Origin: Bigelowiella natans CCMP2755
Lineage: Eukaryota; Cercozoa; Chlorarachniophyceae
Assembly (NCBI GenBank): GCA_000320545.1
Contig: ADNK01000313.1
Location: 38,501 to 102,500, forward strand
Direction: 5' to 3'
Length of the DNA: 64,000 bases
Position numbers and translations under genes: made by a program. Positions 12,013-25,371 of this stretch are shown one piece after another. The notes beneath the pieces were generated by a model, which was given only the letters and a program-made list of their open reading frames with translations, searched no databases and had not been told where the DNA came from. Every line of letters starts with the position of its first letter. Position 1 is the stretch's first letter.

Positions 12013-13485
12013 TTAATCAATCGATGGAATACAAAGATTATAAGACGTAATCTATCTGAACGCGTATATTAGAGTAAATGTCGAGCTAGTGGAGTTGTTA
12101 TCAATACACTCGGTTGATTCCCCACCTTTCTTTCCGCATGTCCGTCAAATTTTGATTCGTTCACACGCACGCAAATATTACACATATTATGTACATGTAC
12201 ATCTATATATGTGTATTTACTAAATATGTCACTATTTTGTAGCTATCAATTTATATACACATCGAAATCCCCATGCTGTCATCAGACACATGCGTACAGA
12301 GTTCATTAGGGTTAATTTTATTCCAAAATTTGAAAATTACATCGTTTCAAAATGACCTGAAACACTTTCTAGCGCTCCATATTGTTAGAGATCAACATCA
12401 GAACGCTGCGGAAACACAACAGACACAATGCGCACATAGCTAGAGAGCGACACAAATGTGATGCACACATCGCATCCGGACATCATGTGCATGCAGCCAA
12501 ACGCACAAGTGCAATACTTTTTGTCCGCAAGGTTGGATCACCAATGCGCATGGCATCTGCACGTCTCGTTTTTAATTGTATACGACATGCTAGCATGACT
12601 TGATCATTATGTGATAAATAGGCCTAGAGGCGTATGACTGATTTTTGGTCTTGCATCGTCAACTGAGATCATTAATCATTCGAAAAATCACATGACAACA
12701 CGGTAGCAGCGCGGGCTGACATTCATCACATGCACATGAACGGCTAACAACTCTAGCTGGAACTAGATCATTTCGATCATGCATTGCATTCGTGCTGACA
12801 GTGTTCATCGAACAAACAATGTCATGCTAGCATACGGCAGCATGCATCGTCATTGCGAGTGACAGACATGCAACTCCCAGCATGCAGCGCTGGAGATGTC
12901 ATTCATGTTCGACCGCGAAGCCAGAGGCGCGCCATGCGCACATGTCGTCAGCGCAGTTGCATGCATCGCATGTAGGTCTGTGCATGGTGCACAAGCAAAT
13001 GTGCAATGATTGTCCACATGATGCTAGTGATGCCTGCCACCTTATTGGATCCATGTTCACAGCAGGCGCGCAGGTCACAGATTCTGGCTTTTATTTGATC
13101 GCTGATCGACGGTTGTGGTGTACGGTGCACTACGCACCATGCACTGTGACCATCTATGGGCACCGAACAAATTTAATTGCATGCGCGCACACATGTACAC
13201 ATGTACGTGTACCTACGATGCTGATGTGGCAACATGTATCGTACTATGAACTAGCTTGCCTCATTTCTTGACGGGCTCATGCACACACGTACACCATTCT
13301 AACTTGTTTATTATGTTGTGCACACATTTGACGCCGCTGATGTGGTCACAGTAGGTGCAATGTGTGAATTAAATCATCTATGGGGATGCAAGATCCACAC
13401 AAGAGAGTTGTAAAGAGTAGGCACGAAACAAAATTACGAACGTGTGCATGCACATAACAGCGTACACACACAATCATACACAATA

Positions 13486-13527
<42 letters not shown>

Positions 13528-13547
13528 ACATCATGTATGCGTAAGTA
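12013..13547. other. Intergenic; island of CATG/TGCA-rich sequence
   Basis: No gene is supported. From about 12,280 to 13,350 the composition changes: microsatellites vanish and words such as GCATGC, CATGTG, TGTGCATG and GCTAGCATG are frequent. Open frames here (for example 12882-13271) have no recognisable motif. Similar islands recur in the window, which suggests an old interspersed repeat. A (CA)n tract follows at about 13,484-13,520. Confidence 0.5.
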
Positions 13548-13573
13548 GTGTCACCGACACCTTGTACACAACT

Positions 13574-13673
13574 AGGTTCTAGAATCAGGCAAAATCATAC
13601 TTCAAATAATGGGAATCCTGACTTTGCCCAGTTTGAGAGATCTGCTAAGAAGGCAGCTACACCTAATATTCAT

Positions 13674-13710
<37 letters not shown>

Positions 13711-13939
13711 GTGTGTGTGTGTGTGTGTGTGTGTGCATATTACACATGTATAGATTTTGGTCTAATCATTTAACACGAATGGATAATAAATATATCATGT
13801 ATAATTGATAACCCGATAATCCCTCAAATAAGCTCAATGGCCAGTCAGCCTTAGTCATCAAGGTGAATCCTAATAGCGATCGATACAATGAGCAATCAGT
13901 ATATGAATGGACTGAGGCGATGAAAGAGCAAAAACATCT
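13574..13939 (+). CDS. Possible 3' exons of an unidentified gene
   Basis: Two open segments look coding. One runs from about 13,574 to 13,672 and includes PDFAQFERSAKKAATPNIH. The other runs from about 13,835 to a TAG at 13,939 and includes VNPNSDRYNEQSVYEWTEAM. A (TA)n(TG)n tract separates them. No upstream exons were found, so this may be a gene remnant or chance coding. It converges on the minus-strand gene ending at 13,981. Confidence 0.25.
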
Positions 13940-13980
13940 TTAGATATCCAAATTTCCATGGAACATATGTTGTAGCATTC

Positions 13981-15204
13981 CTACAATACCTGAAACGTGT
14001 CCATATCCTGCTGTTGCTGCTGCTTCTGATACATAAATTTGTTCTTCTTGAACATTGCAAGGTTTTTGCCACTAAATTCTACACGGGGAAGGGGCAGCGA
14101 TGCATTGAACCTGTTGTCATAATGCAAATCTTTCTGTAACTCGATGGTTTGATTCTGGTCAATGCAGGTATCATCGCTTTCTTGGTTGTCTCTTTCCCTT
14201 TCCGTGAATGCGTGCGTACGTATATGTTGTACTAACTTGAGATATGCTGTCATTCGGATACGTCTTCTTGCATCACTGAACATTGGCTCGGGGTAAACTC
14301 CCGCTTTCAAATATGCTTTAAAAATAGTAACGATTGTATTAGTGAAGAATGCAAATAAAATTGGAAATTCATTCTTAAAATGAACAATAAATTATGTTTC
14401 TACAACCCTCATCTTTAGTCTTTTGATCATATAATATATATGTGTATTATAATGTGTGTGTGCGTGTGGTTTTGAAAATATGATATAATATTTGTCAGCC
14501 TGTGTGTCTGTGTGTGTGTGTGTGCGTGCGTGTGTGTGTGTGTGTGTGTGTGTACAGATACAATTAACTCACTGTGCGAATTCTTATTCATTTGTTGGTA
14601 TCGCTTCCAATAACGACAAACCTTGGTTTAGGTCTTCAAGCGTTTTATTTTTGGCTAGTTCCAAAAAAAGAGCCATTGTTGCATTCTCCCTTAAAATTGC
14701 CTGGAAGATAGCCTCTTCTTCAGTCTCAGGGATTGGCGTCATTTCCTCCTTAAGTTATTGATACAGATTTACTCGAATGTTGTGTCTTAGTAGTGAATAA
14801 TACCCCCAATATTACGTAGCGCATTGATACGTGTAACCATGATAGTTACGAGTAGTTCTGTGGGTGTATTATCCTCAATTACTAAAATTTGAACGCAAGA
14901 ATTGCTTCTATTTCGAGTTTTTGTTTACGACTATTAGACTAGGCTAGTGGGTCACAACCGCGCCAAACTTCCATCTACTTTGCAATGGAAATTTTACAAT
15001 CAACTCAAGCAGCTATTGAGCTGTTGTAAGTCGTCTCTCTTTAAAAAAAACAGTATTTTATTTAAAGTCCCTAGAGACAGCCCAATCTAATGACCATATA
15101 TATATCACTTCCCTTAATGCAGGGGAAGCATTAAGGGAAGTATAAAATTACGACCTGCTCCATTTCTTGCCCATCAAGTTTCTCGGAGCTTCTTATACTC
15201 TAAG

Positions 15205-15238
<34 letters not shown>

Positions 15239-15720
15239 CATAGACAGAGAGAGAAAGAGAGGGGGGGGGGAAGGGAGATAGAAGAGCACGTGCAAAGAGT
15301 TAGTGTAATGTTGACTCGTAAAGTCCTTCATCAATCTTAATTAAATTCTTCATATTTTATCATTATCAAAAATTCAGATTCTTGTTGTTACAAATTAACA
15401 AGAGATGATTGCTAGAACTTGGCTCTCTTTAATGCTAGAATTCTAATTCATGTTTCTATCACCTTATAAGCCTCGCCATACTCTTTGAGCTCGTACTATT
15501 ACAACACATGCAATATTCAAAAGAGAGACCTTTCCTGAACACTGCCATCATGCAACTAAGGATTTATTACAAGTCCTCCTCCTCAAAGCTCAATTTCATA
15601 TACTTTGACAAGGCATTCATAACCATAAGTGGAACACATATGGGCGACAAGGATGACCTTTGTCAAATTCTTCAAATCTCGTGCAGCTTCCTCAGTGTAA
15701 GGACCCATAACTTGAAGTGA
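13981..15720 (-). CDS. Unidentified multi-exon gene
   Basis: Chained exons on the minus strand: about 15,709-15,590 (MGPYTEEAARDLKNLTK, then VILVAHMC, YGYECLVK), about 15,500-15,468 (YELKEYGEAYK), about 15,446-15,423 (NSSIKESQ), about 15,206-15,162 (SIRSSEKLDGQEMEQ), about 14,747-14,612 (TPIPETEEEAIFQAIL, ENATMALFLELAKN) and about 14,316-13,981 (YLKAGVYPEPMFSDARRR, then Q-rich, ending in a stop). Junction phases are compatible. An ATG at 14,741 could instead start a shorter two-exon gene of about 150 residues. No family is recognised; the peptide is hydrophilic and without membrane segments. The 5' end is uncertain. Confidence 0.4.
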
Positions 15721-15768
15721 AGATAGCGACTGATGATAGATATCGTCGAATAATGATTATTTTGACAT

Positions 15769-15819
<51 letters not shown>

Positions 15820-15845
15820 TATTGTGTGTGCCTCCTCCTTGTAAT

Positions 15846-15882
<37 letters not shown>

Positions 15883-16078
15883 ATATATATTCCTCAACTT
15901 TACCCTACATTTACTATATTATAAATATATAATATGTGTGTGTGTGTGTGTGTGTGTGTGTATCACATTATCTGAAGTATGCTGCTGCAGTTTCTGCTGC
16001 TGCAACGATGATTCACTTAAATTGTATGTATTGTTCGTCTCAGTGAAGAGGACTTGGTCTCCCTATGCATCACGTACG

Positions 16079-16437
16079 TCAGTGTATAAGCGTAAACAGT
16101 TGTAAAGAGGCGTAATAGAAATGATCAACAAGGTTTGTGTTGGCAATTAAGAAGTGATCCACCACCGTTTCATCAATTAAACTATGGTAAATAAATAGAA
16201 TTTTCACTTCACAGTTTGTTCGCATTGCCACTGCAAGACTGGCAAACCTTGCCTTGCAGCATTGCCATTTACAAAAATAATACGAAACACAACCACTTGT
16301 GTCTTTAGGACGGAATTCATTGTTCAAAGAGAAAAATAAATATCTCTTACGTCTATAAGACTTCTCATTATCAACATCCTCCTCCTCCTTATTAAAAATA
16401 TTACTCGAATTTCCATTATGCCACATTTTCTGTAAGG
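16079..16437 (-). CDS. FLYWCH-like zinc-finger exon
   Basis: An open exon after an acceptor (ACCTTACAG, read on the minus strand) near 16,427. It carries RYLFFSLNNEF followed by YYFCKWQCCKARF and a later YHSL. The order F-x-L...C-x3-C-C-x-A-R...H resembles FLYWCH and related fingers found alone or beside MULE-type transposases. The final His-x-His is not complete. Whether it is an independent gene, an exon of a neighbouring gene or a transposon relic cannot be decided here. Confidence 0.35.
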
Positions 16438-16658
16438 TCCAATCCAGTAGGTTACGCCATCCTTTTTTATATCGATCAATGCAATATTTTGATTGTTAGT
16501 ATTTAAATGTTTTTTAATGTGCAAATATAGACTATATTTTGTCGATTTCCTAATTTATTGGTAAAATTTTCTTCGAAAATGCTCACTTTCCCGACAGCCT
16601 CAACTACAATAGTATACTGCATATCGCAGAATAGCTTTTACTGCTCAGATCCATTAAC

Positions 16659-17617
16659 TACTTGCCATTCTTTCTAAGAAAGCTTCTAAACTACCTCTGT
16701 GAAATATGAGCGAGATATATTCGCAGGAGTGCCAGTATGATTTTTCCGCATGATAGTGAGACTGTTGTAATTTATGGTGATTTAATGGAGCTATCAATAT
16801 TCTATTAGGTACTAGCAAGCAGCAGCAAAAATGAAAAGTATTAGTCATAGTGATATTATTATTATTATTATTATTAGTAGTAGTAGTAGTAGCGGTAATA
16901 TTGATAACCGAAGGTTTTTCAGGAGAGACAAATAAAGAAAAGACGAAAAGATAATCAAACTAATTTATGACAAATTCTTCCTCGATAATCATATAACTAT
17001 CGTGAAGCTATCTTCACGTTATTTGATAACATGACCAAAATTCGACTCCAACCCCGTGTAGATACACACAATAACACCAAATCAAATTGCAAACTTTCTC
17101 TCTTCCTCTCTTTCCTCTTGCAAATTAATTTGATAATTACTGTTTGTAGTTAATACTATTTTACTTCATAACTTTAGTATCTTACTGTTTAAGAACATCC
17201 GGCTCAAAATCTCCAAGTGGCGTGCTTTCATTTGGCCTGAATTCTGCGATAGTCCTTTTCTGCTGTGCTGTATTAAGTGAAGACCTGCCGTGATTAATGG
17301 CGTGTAAGGCGGAGGTTCTTCCACATTTTATTTGTTTTCCTCTTTTGATTCGTATCATTGATGGCAAGCAGGCGCAATGAGAGAATACGATATGTAATCT
17401 TGATATTATATTATTTTCTTGTGAATACAGTGTAAAATTCATCCATGTTTTATGCCTCAACATAATCGTCAACAAACACAAATGTATTATGTGTGAAAGT
17501 GCAGTCTGTACTCTGGCATTAGCATAGTCCTCATTTCAGTCGAAATTCCCTTATCCTTTTGCGCGTAGTAGCTGTACTGACGATTTAAAAGTACCTGCTC
17601 CGGTTTTGTCTATTTTT

Positions 17618-17625
<8 letters not shown>
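16659..17625 (-). CDS. Unidentified multi-exon gene fragment
   Basis: Likely exons on the minus strand: about 17,612 (TKPEQ), about 17,580-17,487 (YSYYAQKDKGISTEMRTML), about 17,350-17,188 (TAQQKRTIAEFRPNES, LGDFEPDVLK, donor GTAAGA) and about 16,806-16,659 (ILIAPLNHHKLQQSHYHAEK, ending GSLEAFLERMASS and stop). The last two share a matching phase-2 junction. It could be a separate gene or alternative 3' exons of the LanC-like gene that lies just upstream. No family recognised. Confidence 0.35.
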
Positions 17626-17650
<25 letters not shown>

Positions 17651-17659
17651 TCATAAGTG

Positions 17660-17720
<61 letters not shown>

Positions 17721-17727
17721 GCACATA

Positions 17728-17762
<35 letters not shown>
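17619..17762. repeat. Compound (CA)n-(CT)n-(TA)n-(GT)n microsatellite
   Basis: (AC)n at about 17,620-17,648, (CT)n at about 17,662-17,680, (TA)n at about 17,681-17,716 and (GT)n at about 17,730-17,762. The outer (AC)n and (GT)n blocks are complementary and enclose the other two, so the single strand can fold into a long stem. Confidence 0.9.
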
Positions 17763-17766
<4 letters not shown>

Positions 17767-17807
17767 CATCCACAACACAATCGCTTTCATGTGTTGGCCA
17801 TGCTACA

Positions 17808-19743
17808 TTAGCGACAATAGAATAAAACAGTAGCAGCAAGAGCAGCATCCAATGCAGCATAATCTACGTCAAGATATTTCCTCTCGGCGAGGACATTCTC
17901 CCACCATTCCTATGGGTAAAACGAGAATGCAGCAGGTGGAAACAAATAAGATTTAATTAACTTTCAGCCTGACAAATATGTGTCGACTTACTCCATAACT
18001 GTCTTGTCAATTTTAATTACACATAATTACAAAATTCTACGTAATTGCTATTATCATCATCATCATCATCATCATGATCAATCAACCATCATCTCCATGA
18101 TTTATATATGTATATAATTATTCTTGTCAGCATGTATTATGTTGTTTGTACCTTGGAGAAATTGAACGATGGAGACTGTGATGAGCCTATTCCCACCCCT
18201 GTTATTTCTTCCATGGGACTAGTTGTTCCACAGAGGAACAACGCAAACGCTCCAGCTCGCCCTTTCACAATTTTGTGTTAATGTCTTGATAATTATGAAA
18301 ATTTGTTCCTAACCACACCATCTTTTTCCTTCTTCCTACTATCGATATTTTGTACAAAAATCTTATTCCGTAAGTTATTGCTACTCCCACTCTCCTCTTT
18401 TAATTTCTCCTTTTTCTGTTCTGTCGCTTATACCGAGCCAGCGACATTGTTCGATTCCCTTAGTAACTCTTGCCATGCTTAAGAATGCATACCTATGTTT
18501 TTTCAATCAATGTTTTGAACAAACTAATTCAATGTAAAGTAACTACTTTGTTCGATATATAAGTAAAAACGTCGTAATTTTAGGCGAGAATCAAAAAGCG
18601 ATTTTAACGAATAGCACGTTTTATTTGACCCATTCCCTGCCACCCCATGACAAAGGCCTGCAAAATCAACATCATCACCGAGCAGAAACACAAGAACAAG
18701 TGAGAATAAGTAAAACTTTTTTGTCATTGTTTATGAAAATGGAGCAGTGACTTTAAGGAATATGGGATAACTTTGTCACAAGATGACACAGTCATTTTTA
18801 TACGTGCAATTTCATTGTGTTGATTACCTGCTGATTTCTTCACTAAGCCCTTGTGCCATATCTTTAGTGTGTGGAAATTAACAATTACAGCATACAACAC
18901 GTAGTTTCCCAATCAATGACGTATTGCACACGTTCAGGCTACATCTAGTGTTCATATGCCTTGTTCCTCAAAGACATGTGAATATCATAGTATTTTTCTT
19001 CACCATATTTGCAGTTCTCCTAGCTTCGTTGAGGAAAGCCTTCTTTTTTCCAAACACAGAGTAAGCTTTACAAAACAGCATCACCAAACCTGCAGCGAAC
19101 AAGCAAGCCAATCAGACAACCGCAATGAATAACGACAATCACTAGTTGTAACAATTGTTTTAAGTCTTTTTATGGCATTGTTTATTTATTTAATTAAAAT
19201 AAAATCTACAAACTAAACAGAAACGATATAATGACATACTAGTTGCCCCATGAGCCCATTGTACATCATCATCTAGCTTCTCGGTCGAAGCAGTCCCGTC
19301 ATCAGAAACTCGTAGGAGTGAGAGGAAGTCGTATTTTTCTTTGCCTGGCCCTCCTCCCCTGAAGGATTATTATTTTTATAACAACGAAGTTCTTTTTGCT
19401 CTGTGACCATATTTTGTGTTGTAGTATTGCTCATGATTTGGGTGTTGAATAGGTTGTAAGACGTGTACCTAGAGGGTGACAATTTTAAGATCGCATTCAA
19501 GGACTCATGAATGAATTGCTGATATCAGAGGAAGACAACAGGGGGTGAATATTATCTATCATTTTCTCTAAATATAATTACAGAATAACGGAAGAACAAA
19601 TATCTCATCCCAGTATAATAGTTGCAGATGAATCAATTTTATGTTTCATTGGACTTCAGTTAAAATCTCAACCATCTTTTCCACCTCCATCCCCCTCCCC
19701 CACGCCCTTGTTTGATCGATCGTCTTATTTCCTGAAAATATAA

Positions 19744-19775
<32 letters not shown>

Positions 19776-20906
19776 CGGTGGCTTCTGTGCACTCATTGAG
19801 GATACCGGTCGGACATGATAATAGAGACATCAGCACTCCTGCAACAAACAACAGAAAATCAACAATTATGATGATGGTCATGGCGATGATTTGAAGATGA
19901 TGCTCATGATGAATAAAATATAAGTGCATGCAACAGAAAGAGGTACGCACCTATTAGTCCATGGGCAGCACCCAAATATACGGAATCTTCAATACCGTAC
20001 ATTAAGGGCAAGTCCTGCGTTTGTTATTATACAAGGAGAACGTATGATGTGTCTCAATAAATGCATGTAGCATTCATTATAATATTACTCGGGCACCAAA
20101 AATCCGCTAAGTAGCTAGCACCTTCTACCTCTATTTGCATTTTTTCTTCCTGCATATTTGTGTCCTGATAAAAAGAAGTTTCAAATATAATATGATACAT
20201 ACTCAAAGAACTCAATATACTTTATAAATGTACATGTAGAATGCCTCCCATATGTATTAGTAGGCCCATGTACCATTGAACCAACAACGATGATAATAAG
20301 AAAAGTATTATTGTATGTATGTTATTCTTTTCTTGTTCTCGTTCTTCTTGTTCTTCTTCCTCTTCTGGTCTCTTTCTCTTTTTTCGTGGTCATGATTCTA
20401 CTTGTACCTGATGATTCCCCATATTTTTTATTCTGTTCTTCACTGTTCTAACACGTGCCCTTCCCTGAGAAATAAAAGGTGATGATCATGATGTTGTATT
20501 AAGTAAAATGTGCAGAGTGTGATGGATGGGTCTGAAGATAAAGTAGTGAGATGATGGATACATCTTAAAACTTTCTTGTTGCTACTAGAATACTTTTACA
20601 ACAATCCATAAACAAATCAATAGTGTTTGTTATTTTGCTATCGTACGATGTTGATTGGTAATGTATGATTCCTACTGTTGCTAGAAGGTATATTATCAGT
20701 AGTAGAGACAGTAAATTGTTGTTGTTATGATCATCATGCCAGAAGAAGTCAGATTATGAAAAGGACGGACCTCTTCAACGAGTCTCCGAATTAGCAACTC
20801 GATCTATGTTGTAGTAGCGGTATACAACATGAATTATTATCACATCAGCGTGTACATACAATCCAATCAACCCAAAAAATTTGTTTGCTGTCGGTTGGTT
20901 GATTAG

Positions 20907-20953
<47 letters not shown>

Positions 20954-21025
20954 GCCAAAAAACAGTATTTTGTGTTCCACATTCTCTCCCTCTCTCTCCT
21001 CTCCTGGACACGCTCCCGTTTTTAC

Positions 21026-21072
<47 letters not shown>

Positions 21073-21073
21073 T

Positions 21074-21107
<34 letters not shown>

Positions 21108-22692
21108 CCGCGCATATATAAGTAGCAATACTGTTTGATCAGAAAGAAGGCCTTTGGTGTCATTGAATATCTTTCGCAGGGAAATTGTCGCGAGCAAGTA
21201 GCCGGCCCTTCCATACAGGAAGCCATCATCTATGAATTGTATGTTTATTGTATACATTTGTATACGATAACGAACGCACCTCTAATTTATATTTGTTGTA
21301 TACATTTGTATACGATAACAAACGCACCTCTACGGCTACTACTACTAACTATATGATGATCAAAAAATCCCATAGTAGTAGGTAGGTTGCATCGGTATTA
21401 TTATAATTATGGCAACAATAATATTCAGTCGCAGTTATGGCCGTAGTAGAATATATTGAAAAATGGTTGTAGATGACTGACGCTGAAATAGTTTTCCCAG
21501 CGCGTAAGGGGCATAGGAGGAAAATCTAGCCAGATAATCGTCCGAAGTCATGCGTTTCTGTGTGTGTCAACAGCACTATCAAGGGACAATTTTCAAATTG
21601 GAATTTGAAATGATTCCTAAACTAATGTATATATATATATATATATATATATATTTAAATGTACACACACACACACACACATATATATATTTATATATAT
21701 ATCATATAAATATGTGTTAGGAGGGTGTGTGTGTATCAGAAAATACAGAAATATTCACTTATATGTGAATGCACACGTTTTGTTTGTTGTTGGTGTTCTC
21801 GGAAATATAAGAGAATAATTGGAACCTTACCACTAAAAATCATCCTTTTGTTTGGATCAGAAGAAATAGATGAATTTCCATAAAATTAGTAGACATACAT
21901 CGTTAATATATAACATATCTATCATATCATTACTACCATAGTATCGTTGATGACATTTGACGCTGTTCCATTCACCAATAACGGTATGGAAGCAGCAGCA
22001 GTAGTGTCTTTTTCCGATAGTGATGATTTCCATTTGTTATCATCATCTCCCTGTTGTTGTTGTTCTTCTTCTTCAACCATCGTGTTGTTTCCACATCTAC
22101 TACTACTACTACTACTACCGCTGGTGTTGTTATTATTGGTGGTGGTCCCTCTCAAGCGCTCATGCTCTCTTTCAATGATTGCATTCACGTATGCAACCTG
22201 ACCGTTACAAGAAACAACAGCATCAGCAGTTTAAGGTAAGCAAATAGAAGCACTTTACCAACTATGCCGTAACGATAATGCTAGCGAAAGCAGTAGCAGA
22301 AGAAGAAGAAGAAGAAGAAGAAGAAGAGGTTGAAGGAGAACGAAAAGGTGCAGGAGGAGGGGGGAAGGGGGGAGGAGGAGGAAGAATATCGATGGCAACT
22401 AAGTTAAGGTTGAGTACTTGTAGTGTTAGTTAATATTGTTTAGTATCTTCTAATGGCCCACCCCTGCGAGACCACAAGGCACACCACATGCGTAAGAACG
22501 TAGATCTTCGTACCATTCTTTAGGAGCAGTGCCTTCATAGATTATATATTATATCGTCATCATTACGCATACATGCATGCATTCATTTAGTGCATTCATC
22601 CATGTGTTGATTCATCTCATCTTTCAATTCTTGCAGCAGCGCCATGTGAAGAGAGGAGGTTGTTGTTATAATATCGTTACTACCACTACTAC

Positions 22693-22729
<37 letters not shown>

Positions 22730-22736
22730 GATAATA

Positions 22737-22767
<31 letters not shown>

Positions 22768-23830
22768 TCATCTATAGGAGGACCTCGAACTCCTCGAACC
22801 CGAGCACTATTAAGAAATCGTTTTTTCTCGTACTTATTGAATTGCCTGGAATAAATATCTATTAGTACATCATAGCCTGGAGGATGTGATGAGCGTAGTA
22901 ACAACAAATACGACAACGTATTATTTGTTCTGGTGCTTGCTTCTACTACTGCCGCTGCTGTATGATGATCCTATGCTCTTTCAATTAACAGTCTATATTT
23001 CATCGAATAGGATCATAATAATAAGAATAATGACAATAACAATTTGAGACATGGAATCATGGGGGGGGGGGGGGGGGGGAGGATATTTTCGCCTAATTAC
23101 ATATACTAATGGCGTTATATACACTACTACAATCTTGCCCTCATTATCATCATCATCTTCTTCTATCTCTTCATCAAGCTATTTTAATATATTTCCCACC
23201 ACTGATTATAGCTGACGTAACGTCGAGTTTAATTTTCTTTCCCCAATTTATTATAGCTGACGTAACGACGTAATATTTATTATTATTACGGGTTTTGGCT
23301 AATCGGTAGAGAAGATATGATACTCCAGGACTGCCGCTATATACTTCCCCAGCAGGAAAACATCGTGAGCGTTGAATTATGTAGCTGAAATTTATGAGAA
23401 CATAAGTAACCATTGTGCTCAATAAGAGGATTTGCGAATACTATGTACATATTATAATCCCCATCCATATAGAATTTCATCAGATTAGTAGAGAGAATAA
23501 TAGTACGTGGCAATCTCCTTTGCTTGAAGCGCAACCCACCGGAAAAAGGACGGACTGGTTAAAATTAAATAAAACGAGCGTGATATTATGAGAGAAGTAG
23601 TAGATTGAACTTTAGATTAACTATCAAAGAGGAAGGCCCCCAGGGAGGGAAAGGGGTTGGGGGGGGGGGGTGCGGGTCGAAGGAAGGAACCGTTTGGCAA
23701 AATGCCATGATCAATTCTTGAAAGAGGAAAGGAAAAGTAACGAACACAAATATATACGTACAGAGCAGAAAAAAAAAACATTATTATTAGCATCCATCCC
23801 ATCCCATATAATGTAGACCTCATACTTACG

Positions 23831-23870
<40 letters not shown>

Positions 23871-25333
23871 CCATTCATTAGTACCCCACCCACCTAATGT
23901 CGATCTCCGACATGCGGTTCCTAAAGTATTTGCTGTTGCTGTTGCTGCTGCTGCTGCTGCTGATATTAACGCTATTTTTACTTCCTGCTTCTACTTTGCC
24001 ATTGTTATAAATATCTTCTGATTTCACTGATGCGTCATTCACTCCTTCATCATTTTTCTTCTCGTGCTCATCCTCCTCCTGCTCCTCCTCTTTTTCCTCT
24101 TCATCCCAGTCGTCCAGTCCAATGTCCTCCTCCTCCTCCTCCTCCTCCTCCTCCTCCTCCATGGCTTCTCCCTCTTCTTGTCTGTGCAAATCTTCAGCAT
24201 CATTATTAGAAACAGGCAGGGATTGTAGTATTGCACCCTCTTCAGTACCAAAATTTTCTTCTAAAATTCTGCTGACGTCTTGCTCGGGGTGAGCAGCTAC
24301 GTTATTATTATTATTATAAGGATCCGAACGAGGAGGAGGAGGAGGAAGAACATCGTCGTCGTGTCTAGCAATGATGTCCTCATCATCAACAGCGTAGGTT
24401 GGTGCATCTGGTGGAATCATTGATTGTTGTTCCGTAGGATCCTGGTCAGAATGTTGTTCCCTCTCTAGCATGTAGTTCGGATATTGCATGACGTTACGAT
24501 AACTTTCCTCGACGACGCCCTTATTATTCGCCGCCATCATCCGAGTAGCAGGATGATCATCATTACCGCCATGAACCTCGGTGGTACCTAGCTGGTCATA
24601 CGATGAGGAAGGAGCCTCCCTGCCTATGGCTAGCTGGTTGTACGGTGAGGAGGAAGCCTCAGCCTCAGCCTCAGCCTCAGCCTCTGGGGGTAGTGGATCT
24701 GGTGCCTGGTAAAGGGTGCTATGATCCTCCAAATTGATATTAGCTTCATCATAATGAAATTGAGAATCTCCCCCTGAAATAACATCAAACGACAGGGGGA
24801 TTAGAAGAAGTCCTCCTCATATCAAACGACAAGCCGATGATGCTTTTACAGATCTCCTCATCATCATCCGCATCTTTAATCCTTTGTGTGTTCAGGAACT
24901 ACTACGACTATTACTACTACTACTACTACTACTACAACATCAAGCTGGAACTAAACTGTGATAACTATCGCCGTCTATTCAAATGAATCTAATGCGAGTC
25001 AGAAAAACAGCCTACAATCAAAGTAGTTTAAAAACTACTAGTAAGGTTAGTAGGCGAGAAAGTGCCTCTCGCATGCTGTATTTCCAGCCCTTACATCTAC
25101 AAAAACATCGAATATAGTTCAAAAAATGATAATAACAATACCTCGGAGCCTTCGGGAGAGAGTTTGGAAGAATGAGAAATCGTAGCAGCTATTGTCAGCA
25201 GCCCTTTGTCGTCCACCATTATCATTACCGTAGCGTGGTCGCTTGATATCCTCTCGCCTGTCCCCAATAGGAAAAAAGGTGGTAAATTTTAGCAAAGTCC
25301 AAGTTCTACACGCACACGCTTACACTTACACAT

Positions 25334-25371
<38 letters not shown>

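Noticed and set aside
13481-13740. Candidate telomere-like or CRISPR-like repeat
   Set aside because: The units are plain (CA)n, (TA)n and (GT)n dinucleotides without spacers. No spaced direct repeats of CRISPR type were seen anywhere in the window.
17651-17860. Apparent signal peptide MLHWMLLLLLLFYS on the minus strand
   Set aside because: It is a shifted frame of the last LanC-like exon (EWWENVLAERKYLDVDY...), which continues in phase from the preceding exon.
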